From Kosakonia cowanii JCM 10956 = DSM 18146 (GTDB lineage Bacteria; Pseudomonadota; Gammaproteobacteria; Enterobacterales; Enterobacteriaceae): a stretch of DNA of 64,000 nt. The stretch's first letter is position 1. Each line of letters begins with the position of its first letter. Below are positions 10,302 to 17,575 of this stretch, one piece after another. Below the pieces are notes generated by a model. It searched no databases, was not told the origin of the DNA, and saw nothing but the letters and a program-made list of their open reading frames with translations. Both the position numbers and the translations under genes were made by a program. The stretch lies in NCBI RefSeq assembly GCF_001975225.1, contig NZ_CP019445.1, forward strand, positions 1,860,001-1,924,000. The letters run 5' to 3'.

Positions 10302-10669
10302 GGCTGGCTCTCCAGGCTCTTCAGCATGGCGTGCAGCTGCGGCTCTTTCAGCGGTTTTGGCAGGAAACCGAGGCCCATCTCTTCGGCGGCAGCCTGCACA
10401 GAGTTCTGCACGTTAGCGGTAAGCAGCACGATGTGGGTCTGCGGGTGCGTTTGACGCAGGCGTGACGCCGCTTCAATGCCGCCAATGCCGGGCATATTCA
10501 CATCAAGCAGAATCAGATAGGGGGTATTCGCCGCAGCATGGGCAATCGCCTCTTCGCCCGTACCGGCCTCATCAATGCTCCAGTCGCTGTGCAAGTTAAG
10601 AACATACTGGCGGGAAATCATGCGTGACAGGCGGCTGTCATCGACAATCAGAATATATCTGGACATCAT
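10298..10669 (-). CDS. Stand-alone CheY-like response regulator
   Basis: A 123-residue single receiver domain without output module. The acidic pocket IVDDSRLSR, the phospho-acceptor Asp in LILLDVNMPG near residue 56, the switch Thr in IVLLTANVQ and the Lys in GFLPKPLKEP are all present, so it should accept phosphate. No histidine kinase is adjacent. It is the first gene of a tight operon with a CheC homologue and a PAS-GGDEF gene, suggesting its phosphorylation state is reset by that CheC protein and linked to c-di-GMP signalling (inference). It starts with two consecutive ATGs; either is possible. Confidence 0.88.
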   Translation of the reverse strand: MMSRYILIVDDSRLSRMISRQYVLNLHSDWSIDEAGTGEEAIAHAAANTPYLILLDVNMPGIGGIEAASRLRQTHPQTHIVLLTANVQNSVQAAAEEMGLGFLPKPLKEPQLHAMLKSLESQP

Positions 10670-11089
10670 TCATTCTCATTTTAGGATTCAGGGCCTGAAA
10701 CCAGAACAATGCTTTACTTCCGGATCTCCTCCCTGAGCACTACTGAACGATATGCCACCGTTATGCGTTTGGGGTAACGCGCGGTTTTATCGTCTCCTTT
10801 CTGAAATGGCGATCCTGGATTGCACGCATGGCCTGCTACTTTCAGTTAAGTCACCTTATTCATCGGCAATATTGCGCAAACAATTAGCCCTCAATTTTGC
10901 GCACTGCAACGTAAAGATGAAAATTTGACCTTGAACCTGGCCTGGCTCTCTGGCTATCCTGTGCGGCGACGAACTTCTCGTCTCACTGGAGCGCACCCGG
11001 AAAATGAACAAACACGACTGATGAATCCGCCACCTTGTTAAACGCTCGCGCGTTGGCAAGGCCGTTAACGATCTCATTCAGGAGTGCTT
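10670..11089. other. Divergent control region between response regulator and ABC-F genes
   Basis: The 420 bases hold no credible long gene. On the plus strand TTGAAC (10931-10936) and TATCCT (10955-10960) are spaced 18 bases and could be the promoter of the ABC-F gene, giving a leader of roughly 120 bases. That leader contains two tiny overlapping ORFs (11004-11041) and a hairpin AACGC/GCGTT at about 11041-11054. No clear promoter is seen for the leftward operon. Confidence 0.4.
11004..11041 (+). promoter_or_regulatory. Two overlapping leader mini-ORFs, one encoding Pro-Pro-Pro
   Basis: ATG at 11004 opens MNKHD and stops with TGA at 11019-11021. That TGA overlaps a second ATG at 11021, which encodes MNPPPC and stops at 11039-11041. 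Three consecutive prolines just before the end are a classic ribosome-stalling pattern. A small hairpin follows, then the ABC-F start 49 bases later. Ribosome binding sites for the mini-ORFs are weak, so a role as a translational attenuator is speculative. Confidence 0.25.
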
Positions 11090-12709
11090 ATGGCTCATTG
11101 TGCGCAGTCACCCGCCTTTATTTTGCATCAGGTCACCTGTCAGTTTGCGACGGGCGAGACCCTTTTCGGCCCGCTGAATCTAACCCTCGACGCCTCGCTG
11201 TGCGGGCTGGTCGGGCGTAACGGCGTCGGCAAAACCCAACTTTTACGCCTGCTTGCCGGGCAAAGTCAGCCCGCAACCGGGCATATCGAATCCGCAGTGC
11301 GCTGGGCCTATGTCGCGCAGCAACACACTCTCTCTGCGCACACCACCCTGGCGCAACTGCTCGGTTATGGCGAAATCATTGCCGCGCTGGAGCGCGTGTT
11401 GCAGGGGCGCTATCAGCCCGCCGATCTGGAGTTACTCGACGGTCAGTGGGATCTGCATGAGCGGCTTGAGGCCGCCTTTTCGCACGCTAATCTGCCACCG
11501 TTCGCGCCGGACAAACCGGCTGCCGCACTGAGCGGCGGCGAGCGCGTTCGGGCACTGCTCTGCGGCGCGTTTATGACCGGCGCGGATTACCTGTTACTGG
11601 ATGAACCGACTAATCACCTTGATGGAGAAGGGCGGGCATGGTTTAGCGACCAGCTCCGGCAGCATAAAGGCGGTGCCCTGATCGCCACTCACGACCGGCA
11701 GCTGCTCGGCGAGATGTCGCGCATTGTTGAACTGACGCCCGCCGGGCTTCGCAGCTACGGCGGCAATTACGCTGATTATGAACAGCAGCGCGAGGCGCAG
11801 CAGCAGGCCGCCCGCGCGATGCTGGATCATGCCGCCGTTGAGCGTCGGCGAGCGCGCAGCCGAATGCAGAAGGAGCATGACGCCAGCCTGCGGCGTTCGG
11901 CGAAAACGCTACGCACCGTCGATACGCTCAACATCGCCTCCTTTGAGCGGGTGAAATATAAAAACCTCGCCAAAGAGCGCACAGCGAGCTGGCGCAAGCA
12001 GCATCAGCAGCAAAATGAGGCACTTAACGCTGCGGTCACCGAGGCGCGTGAGCGGGTCGAGGAGGAGATGCCGGTGCTGTTTACGCTGCCCGGCAGCCAG
12101 GTGCCGCCAGGCAAACAGGTGCTGGTGCTCGACGAGGTGGTACTGCCGCACGTCGCGCTTCCTCCCCTGAGCCTGCGTATCGACGGCCCGCTGCGCGTTG
12201 CCATCCGTGGGCCAAATGGCTGCGGCAAATCGACACTGTTAAAGGTGATCCTCGGTGAGCTATTGCCGCTGGCAGGTGAATGTCACCGCTCGGTCAGCTG
12301 CGCCTGGCTCGATCAGCATCTCTCCCGGTTTGATCTCTCGTTATCGGTGCTTGAGCACCTTCAGCGGGGCAACTCATTACTGGAGGAGGGAGTGCTGCGC
12401 AGCCGCCTGGCGCAGTTACAGCTGGGCGCAGAGAAGGTGATGTTGCCGCTGGCGGCCCTGAGCGGCGGCGAGCGGTTGAAAGCGGCGCTTGCCTGCGTGC
12501 TCTGGCAGCGCGATGCCACGCAGCTGTTACTGCTCGACGAGCCGACCAACCATCTCGATCTCGCCTCCACCCGTGCGATTGAGGCAGCGCTGGCGGATTT
12601 TCCCGGCGCGATGCTGGTGGTGTCGCATGATGAGGCGTTTCTTGCCGGGCTTGGGCTGACGCACAGCCTGACATGGCAGGCCAGCGGATGGTGCTGGCAG
12701 CAAGCGTGA
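11090..12709 (+). CDS. ABC-F family ATPase
   Basis: A soluble protein of about 539 residues with two ABC cassettes and no membrane domain, the ABC-F layout. These proteins act on ribosomes as translation factors or protect them from antibiotics. Cassette 1 has GRNGVGKTQ, LSGGERVR and YLLLDEPTNHLD. Cassette 2 has GPNGCGKST, LSGGERLK and LLLLDEPTNHLD. Between them is the charged linker (about residues 240-330) that reaches the ribosomal tRNA sites in known members. CAGGAG five bases before the ATG at 11090 fixes the start; a GTG at 11084 is less likely. I cannot place it in a named subfamily (EttA, Uup, YbiT, YheS), so no symbol is given. It sits in an accessory region absent from E. coli here. 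Confidence 0.88.
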   Translation: MAHCAQSPAFILHQVTCQFATGETLFGPLNLTLDASLCGLVGRNGVGKTQLLRLLAGQSQPATGHIESAVRWAYVAQQHTLSAHTTLAQLLGYGEIIAALERVLQGRYQPADLELLDGQWDLHERLEAAFSHANLPPFAPDKPAAALSGGERVRALLCGAFMTGADYLLLDEPTNHLDGEGRAWFSDQLRQHKGGALIATHDRQLLGEMSRIVELTPAGLRSYGGNYADYEQQREAQQQAARAMLDHAAVERRRARSRMQKEHDASLRRSAKTLRTVDTLNIASFERVKYKNLAKERTASWRKQHQQQNEALNAAVTEARERVEEEMPVLFTLPGSQVPPGKQVLVLDEVVLPHVALPPLSLRIDGPLRVAIRGPNGCGKSTLLKVILGELLPLAGECHRSVSCAWLDQHLSRFDLSLSVLEHLQRGNSLLEEGVLRSRLAQLQLGAEKVMLPLAALSGGERLKAALACVLWQRDATQLLLLDEPTNHLDLASTRAIEAALADFPGAMLVVSHDEAFLAGLGLTHSLTWQASGWCWQQA

Positions 12710-12880
12710 GCGGGCAACCAATTCTCGTAGTCAATCCTGCTCTAAACTTGAGTGATGAAAATAAACGCGATACGGTTGCCTGCTGTTAATAAGAAGTAAC
12801 ATAAGTGAAAGCGATAGATATGCTCACGCTGTTTAGCCCCGGCTCGACAGCTTCTGCTACGCCACCGCCACAAGGAAACG

Positions 12881-13846
12881 ATGATGAATCTGCCAGGAAT
12901 GAACCCCGAAAGAAATCTGCCGGGGTATGAATTTGCCCGTATGACCGGTGCAGGAGCGAGTGATTTTGATTTTAAAGCCCTCGGCGCCGCAATGGATTGT
13001 ACCCGTGAATTTGCCGACGCAGGCATCATCTATGCCGATGGCCCCGAGCGTTACCTGGTGCGTCCGAGCAAACGCCATCCCAACGGGCAGAGCGGCATCG
13101 TCACCCATGTTATCGTCACCAAAGCCGCCGCCCAGCCGACCAACTCCAGCAACGGTAAAGCGCTGACGGAAGCGGTTTCCGCAACGTCAATGGGCACCGA
13201 GATCGCCTCGACGGTGCTCTCCTGCGGCGCGATGCTTATCACCGCGGGCGTGATGGCCGCCGGTACCGTCGCCACACCGCTCACCGCGGGCGGCAGCACC
13301 GTGCTGGTGGCGATTGGCTATGCGGGCACGGCGGCGACCGGTTTGCAGTGCCTTAACGGTATCTATCGCGTGTACGATCTGGTGGAGAACGGCGGTGAAA
13401 ACGTCGCCTGGCTTGATTCGCAGGAGTGGTATGTCGCCACTTCAACCTCGCTGGATCTTGTCTCACTGGCGAGCGCAGGTGGTGCGCTGAAAGAGGCGCT
13501 GGCAACCTGGAAAGCGATGAAGTCGGTCTCCTCGCTGAAAGCGACGCAGTGGCTGAAAGAGTATCCGCGCCAGGATCGCGCCCGCCTGACGGAGCTGATT
13601 ATTCGCGCGCAGAACCCCGGTATCAGCAATAAAGGCATCAAGGCTGCCATCCGCGCCGGGCTCTATCCGAAACGCTTCCCCGTCGAGCCGGTCCAGGTTG
13701 AGCTGACCCGCCAGTTGGGCCAGGTGGTGACCAGCGCAGCGGCACTGGCAGGCAGCGCGGTGAGTGGCGTTATTGCCGCACCGGGCAACGTGCCGCGCAC
13801 CGGGCGCTATATCGTCGGCACCATTCAGTCGCTGGCGGTGATCTGA
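12881..13846 (+). CDS. Glycine-rich hydrophobic-core protein of unknown function
   Basis: A 321-residue protein I cannot name with certainty. The N-terminal part (about residues 1-100) is soluble, with FKALGAAMDCTREFADAG and YLVRPSKRHPNGQSG. Residues about 107-155 form a hydrophobic Gly/Ala-rich hairpin (TEIASTVLSCGAMLITAG onward) like a glycine zipper. Then come LDSQEWYVATSTSLDLVSLA and a basic C-terminal part with RAQNPGISNKGIKAAIRAG. I recall similarly built proteins in Pseudomonas, labelled NAD synthetase without visible support. AAGGAAACG precedes the ATG pair. Its stop overlaps the start of a four-helix membrane protein. A membrane-acting toxin with its immunity protein is one possible reading; no VgrG, PAAR, Hcp or Rhs gene is nearby to back it. 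Confidence 0.7.
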   Translation: MMNLPGMNPERNLPGYEFARMTGAGASDFDFKALGAAMDCTREFADAGIIYADGPERYLVRPSKRHPNGQSGIVTHVIVTKAAAQPTNSSNGKALTEAVSATSMGTEIASTVLSCGAMLITAGVMAAGTVATPLTAGGSTVLVAIGYAGTAATGLQCLNGIYRVYDLVENGGENVAWLDSQEWYVATSTSLDLVSLASAGGALKEALATWKAMKSVSSLKATQWLKEYPRQDRARLTELIIRAQNPGISNKGIKAAIRAGLYPKRFPVEPVQVELTRQLGQVVTSAAALAGSAVSGVIAAPGNVPRTGRYIVGTIQSLAVI

Positions 13847-14433
13847 TGTCGTTGTTGAGCTGGCTGACAGGATCGGTGTTCTACGATTTATGGCAGCACG
13901 GGCGTGAAATCGAGCCGCTGATAGCGCGCAAAGATGAACGCGTCCTGTCGCGCTCCACGCCCGAGCTGGAGCGCCATTTTGACGAAACCGCCGTCGAGCA
14001 GCCGCGCCAGAACGGCTTCCCTGTGGCGTTTGTGATGCTGCTGCTGCTGGTGGCGTTTGCGCTCAATCTGCTTTCTCTGCTGCGCCTCTTGCCAGGGCTG
14101 ACGCCGCCGCTACACGCACTCGCCTTTTTTGCGCCTGCGCTGGTGGTGCTGGCGACAACCATTAGCAGCATGTTTATGCTGGCGCGCGGCTTTAGCGCCG
14201 GGCTTGCCGGTTTTGCGTATCTCTTTAGCGGCTTACTGCTGGTCACCGTGGCGCAGTTGGTGATTAATCTGCTGACGGGCGGCGGCGCGGCGATACCGTT
14301 GCTGATTGCGCTGGTGGCATTAGTAGGGTGTCGGCGGTTGCTTAATGGCGAAGGGTTTGTGGTGTTTGCGCTCTACTGTCGAACAGCGCGTCTGACAAGA
14401 GTAGCGAGGACGTTGCGGTTGAAGTCTCGTTAA
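13846..14433 (+). CDS. Four-helix membrane protein, partner of the preceding gene
   Basis: A 195-residue protein of unknown function. The first 55 or so residues are charged and cytoplasmic-looking (LWQHGREIEPLIARKDERV). Four hydrophobic stretches follow, beginning near residues 60, 85, 120 and 145. The tail is very basic (RTARLTRVARTLRLKSR). Its ATG overlaps the stop of the preceding gene as TGATG, so the two are translationally coupled. The polytopic shape and tight coupling fit an immunity or anchoring partner for the glycine-rich protein, but no motif proves this. Confidence 0.7.
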   Translation: MSLLSWLTGSVFYDLWQHGREIEPLIARKDERVLSRSTPELERHFDETAVEQPRQNGFPVAFVMLLLLVAFALNLLSLLRLLPGLTPPLHALAFFAPALVVLATTISSMFMLARGFSAGLAGFAYLFSGLLLVTVAQLVINLLTGGGAAIPLLIALVALVGCRRLLNGEGFVVFALYCRTARLTRVARTLRLKSR

Positions 14434-14442
14434 GGCGGGAAA

Positions 14443-14471
14443 AACATAAACCCCCGGCGTGGCGGGGGCTC
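14443..14471 (-). terminator. Terminator of yiaG
   Basis: Read on the minus strand, a C/G-rich stem of five to six pairs (GCCCCC with GGGGGT) is followed by TTTATGTTTTT, 14 bases after the yiaG stop. On the plus strand it lacks a T-run but could slow transcription leaving the membrane-protein gene. Confidence 0.6.
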
Positions 14472-14484
14472 TGACCGTTGCGGC

Positions 14485-14778
14485 TTAGTCAATAAGCTGC
14501 TTGCTGAGCATCGGATTCGAATGAATCAGGCGCATCAGTTTCATCTCGGTGGCGGTGGGGGTTATACGTTGTGATTCCCACTCATGCACCATTGAGACTG
14601 ACACTCCCATCGCACGAGCGAAGTCGTCAATCTTCAGACCGGTTCCACGTCGCAATTGTTCAAAGTCACTAAAGGAATTCGGCTTCTTGCTCAGGGTTCC
14701 CGTCTGCGCAACATCTTTCTTAAATACGATCTGTTCGAGACTGCTCATCAGTTCAAACATCGGGTCTTTGTACTCCAT
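14485..14778 (-). CDS. yiaG: HTH-type regulator YiaG
   Basis: A 97-residue DNA-binding protein with a Cro/C1-type helix-turn-helix in its C-terminal half: LKIDDFARAMGVSVSMVHEWE near residues 50-70, then KLMRLIHSNPMLSKQLID at the end. It closely matches E. coli YiaG in length and in the N-terminal MEYKDPM. The regulated genes are not established. It is divergent from yiaF as in E. coli, but the cspA gene expected beyond it is missing here. Confidence 0.92.
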   Translation of the reverse strand: MEYKDPMFELMSSLEQIVFKKDVAQTGTLSKKPNSFSDFEQLRRGTGLKIDDFARAMGVSVSMVHEWESQRITPTATEMKLMRLIHSNPMLSKQLID

Positions 14779-15168
14779 TGAGCACTCCTCATAAAATCAC
14801 ACAGCGGATATCGTGATACAGCCTGATAAGAGTAGTCGGAAAAAAACCTGGCGTATGATTTCGCCAGTGATTATTTACGTTGTAAGCGGGGTAGATGTGC
14901 TGAAAATGCACCTTCTGCCGCTTAAGTTTTGTTTAATTGATTGATTAATAAGAGAGCGATTTTGCTCGGTATAAATTTGTAAATCGTCAGCAAAAATTTG
15001 GATTAAGAATAATCTGACCGCGATCACGGAAAATATCGTGCCAAAACGGATCCGCACGCTTTTGTGTGTAATGAAGGGGTATCTTGCGAGGCTGACCTGG
15101 ACTATCCTTGTAGGCCGTTGGGCACGCGTGTGCCGAGAAGCGGTTTTATGGGTGAAAGGAGTAATAAA
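14779..15168. other. Divergent yiaG-yiaF control region
   Basis: About 390 bases without a gene. The first 280 are AT-rich, with several weak -10-like tracts. The part near yiaF holds GGCAC and GTGCC separated by GCGT (about 15119-15132), a small hairpin in what would be the yiaF leader. AAAGGA at 15155-15160 is the yiaF ribosome binding site. I see no RNA gene here. Confidence 0.5.
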
Positions 15169-15879
15169 ATGGCGACAGGACAGTCCTGCTCTCGCTGGTT
15201 TGCGTCTCTTGCGGCGCTATTAATGGTGGTAAGCCTGAGTGGGTGTTTTGATAAAGAAGGCGATCAACGTAAAGCGTTTATCGATTTCCTGCAGAATACG
15301 GCAATGCGCAGCAGCGAACGTCTGCCGGCGCTGACGGCGGATCAGAAAAAACAGTTCGGCCCGTTTGTCTCTGATTATGCGGTTATCTATGGCTATTCCC
15401 AGCAGGTGAACCAGGCGATGGATTCCGGTCTGCGCCCGGTCGTTGATAGCGTTAACGCCATCCGCGTGCCGCAGGATTATATGACGCAGCGCGAGCCGCT
15501 TCGCCAGGCCAACGGTTCGCTCGGCGTGCTGAGCCAGCAGCTGCAGAACGCGAAAATGCAGGCCGATGCCTCCCATGCCGCGCTCAAGCAGGCAGACGAT
15601 CTGAAACCGGTCTATGACCAGGTTTACACCAAAGTGGTGACCAACCCGGCTAACGCGCTGCAACCGCTGATCCCGGCGGCGCAGGTCTTCACCCAGCAGC
15701 TGGTGCAGGTTGGCGACTTTATCGCGCAGCAGGGCACGCAGGTGAGCTTTACGGCGAACGGCATTCAGTTCCCGACCTCCGAGCAGGCCAGCCAGTATAA
15801 CGCGCTGATTGGGCCGCTGGCGGCGCAGCATCAGGCATTTACCCAGGCCTGGACGGCAACCGTCTCAGGAATGAAATAA
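15169..15879 (+). CDS. yiaF: YiaF lipoprotein (DUF3053)
   Basis: A 236-residue lipoprotein of unknown function. The N-terminal ATGQSCSRWFASLAALLMVV leads to the lipobox LSGC near residue 26, so the mature protein is probably membrane-anchored facing the periplasm. The rest is largely helical (DQRKAFIDFLQNTAMRSSER, FGPFVSDYAVIYGYSQQVNQ). It matches E. coli YiaF closely from MATG onward, which with AAAGGA nine bases upstream sets the start. The frame stays open upstream to 15064, but that extension has no family support. Confidence 0.93.
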   Translation: MATGQSCSRWFASLAALLMVVSLSGCFDKEGDQRKAFIDFLQNTAMRSSERLPALTADQKKQFGPFVSDYAVIYGYSQQVNQAMDSGLRPVVDSVNAIRVPQDYMTQREPLRQANGSLGVLSQQLQNAKMQADASHAALKQADDLKPVYDQVYTKVVTNPANALQPLIPAAQVFTQQLVQVGDFIAQQGTQVSFTANGIQFPTSEQASQYNALIGPLAAQHQAFTQAWTATVSGMK

Positions 15880-15947
15880 GTAATAAGGTTACGGTGAAGC
15901 GCGGTTGCTAATGGCTGGCGCGACACCTGTACCATCCGCGCCTGAAA

Positions 15948-15972
15948 GGAACGGCCTGTTAATGGCCGTTCC
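15948..15972 (+). terminator. Probable terminator hairpin after yiaF
   Basis: GGAACGGCC and GGCCGTTCC form a nine-pair stem around a seven-base loop, about 70 bases after the yiaF stop. The following bases are only pyrimidine-rich (GCTCCTCTT), so termination efficiency is uncertain. Confidence 0.5.
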
Positions 15973-16092
15973 GCTCCTCTTCAGGCAGACGAGGAAGCTA
16001 TGTCAGCGCTTTTTCCTCTATATTCATCTGTCACAGTGAATCTTCGCAAACAAGTCGCCGTAAATGGCTGAGCCAGCCCATCGCCTTTACCC

Positions 16093-16533
16093 ATGAACGC
16101 GGTTAGATTTCAACGTAGAGGTTATTTATCAGTGGAGATAACCAAATACTTACATTTTGTTCCATGGATACTCGTTGGAATAAACATCTTTTATTCCTTA
16201 AAAGGAATAAAAGTAAATAAAGAAGAGAACACGCTAATCAGGCAGTGGAACAGCAGAGGAAAATGGCAAGGTGAAGTGACCGCTGCCTCTGTTGTTGAGT
16301 GGAAGCAGCTGAGCGTCATGCATAATTTTGACTACTTCTACCTGTTCACGCTGGAATGCATTATCAGCGGGGAAAAAACGGTACTGAAAGCCGCGGGCGT
16401 GATACCGGTATCGCAAGTGAAGCTCATCAAGAAGGGCGCGTCTGTAGTGCTCAAATACAGTCTTAACCCTCCAAAAACTGCCGTTGAAAACATTGTCGAT
16501 CCCGAGGGGCAAGAGGCTGTCGATTTACCGTAG
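16093..16533 (+). CDS. Small hypothetical protein, AT-richer than neighbours
   Basis: A 146-residue protein I do not recognise. It has one likely membrane segment near residues 21-40 (YLHFVPWILVGINIFYSL). A soluble part follows, with alternating hydrophobic residues suggestive of beta strands (SVMHNFDYFYLFTLECIISG, VSQVKLIKKGASVVLKYSLN), a pattern seen in small membrane-anchored DUF3592-like proteins. The ATG at 16093 has no good ribosome site; a GTG at 16132 preceded by GAGGT is a real alternative giving a 133-residue protein. Base composition is noticeably more AT-rich than flanking genes, so recent acquisition is possible. E. coli has nothing between yiaF and ghrB. Confidence 0.55.
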   Translation: MNAVRFQRRGYLSVEITKYLHFVPWILVGINIFYSLKGIKVNKEENTLIRQWNSRGKWQGEVTAASVVEWKQLSVMHNFDYFYLFTLECIISGEKTVLKAAGVIPVSQVKLIKKGASVVLKYSLNPPKTAVENIVDPEGQEAVDLP

Positions 16534-16553
16534 CAGTAAGCGGATGCAGGCAT

Positions 16554-16587
16554 AAAAAAGAGGCGACAGGATCGCCTCATTTTTTAT
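16554..16587. terminator. Bidirectional intrinsic terminator
   Basis: GAGGCGA (16560-16566) pairs with TCGCCTC (16572-16578), flanked by an A-run on the left and ATTTTTTATT on the right. It can end both the rightward hypothetical gene and the leftward kgu/ghrB operon. Confidence 0.85.
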
Positions 16588-16600
16588 TGCCCAATTGACC

Positions 16601-17575
16601 TTAGCGGACGACCTGGGGGTTAACGCAGTTCTGCTCCACCTTGCCATTGAGCGCATCAATCAGGTTATCGACCGCGCAGGCCGCCATGTTATAGCGCGTC
16701 TCATGGGTCGCAGAACCGATATGCGGCAGTGCCACGACGTTGGGCAGCGACAGCAGCGGTGAGTCCGCTGGCAGCGGCTCCTGCTCAAACACATCCAGCC
16801 CGGCGGCGTGGATTTCGCCGTTTTGCAGCGCCTCAATCAGCGCCGCTTCATCCACTACCGGACCGCGCCCGGCATTAATAAAGATGGCGGATTTTTTCAT
16901 CATCGCGAACTGCGCTTTGCCGATTAGATGCTGCGTCTCTTCAGTGAGCGGCAGCACGACACAGACAAAATCGGACTCTTGCAAAACCGTTTCCAGATCG
17001 CAATGACGCGCCTGAAAGCGCTCTTCCGCTTCGGCGTGCTGGCGGCGGGCGTGGTAAAGGATCGGCATACCGAAGCCACAGTGCGCGCGCTGCGCCAGCG
17101 CCAGGCCAATGCGCCCCATACCGACAATGCCCATCGTTTTATGGTGTACATCAATGCCGAACCAGTCCGGTCCAATGCTCTTGGTCCATTCGCCCGCTTT
17201 AACGCGCTCAGCCACATCCACCACCCGGCGTGCGCTGCTTAGCACCAGCGCCATAATGGTGTCTGCCACGGTTTCGGTCAGCACGGTTGGCGTGTGCATC
17301 AGGGCAATCTTGCGCGCGTTCAGCGCATCCACATCAAAGTTGTCATAGCCTACCGAGATGGTCGAGGTAGCACGCAGTTGCGGCATCTTCTCCAGCAGCG
17401 CGCTGTCCACCGTCTGGCTGGAGCCTAACAGCCCCTGCGCGTTGGCAAACGCTTCAGCGTGTTGCTGCACCGTTTCTGGTTTCAGGTTGGCAACCTGGGT
17501 CACGGTAAAGTGCGTCTCTAGTCGTGCGAGCAGATCATCGGGCAAGGCTTTGTACAGGATGATAGATGGCTTCAT
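16601..17575 (-). CDS. ghrB: 2-ketoaldonate / glyoxylate-hydroxypyruvate reductase B
   Basis: GhrB (also TkrA, YiaE) is a cytoplasmic NAD(P)H-dependent D-2-hydroxyacid dehydrogenase that reduces 2-ketogluconate-type acids, glyoxylate and hydroxypyruvate. The 324-residue length equals the E. coli protein. The Rossmann motif GIVGMGRIG is near residues 149-157, and the catalytic Arg, Glu and His lie in [21 protein letters not shown] and [12 protein letters not shown]. In this genome it is the last gene of a four-gene operon, overlapping the transporter stop by four bases (ATGA). That places it as the KguD-type reductase that converts phosphorylated 2-ketogluconate to 6-phosphogluconate. E. coli keeps only this gene at the locus. 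Confidence 0.93.
   Translation of the reverse strand: MKPSIILYKALPDDLLARLETHFTVTQVANLKPETVQQHAEAFANAQGLLGSSQTVDSALLEKMPQLRATSTISVGYDNFDVDALNARKIALMHTPTVLTETVADTIMALVLSSARRVVDVAERVKAGEWTKSIGPDWFGIDVHHKTMGIVGMGRIGLALAQRAHCGFGMPILYHARRQHAEAEERFQARHCDLETVLQESDFVCVVLPLTEETQHLIGKAQFAMMKKSAIFINAGRGPVVDEAALIEALQNGEIHAAGLDVFEQEPLPADSPLLSLPNVVALPHIGSATHETRYNMAACAVDNLIDALNGKVEQNCVNPQVVR

Noticed and set aside
10856..11077. 73-codon minus-strand frame in the response regulator/ABC-F gap
   Set aside because: No ribosome binding site, odd composition, and it covers the likely ABC-F promoter and leader.
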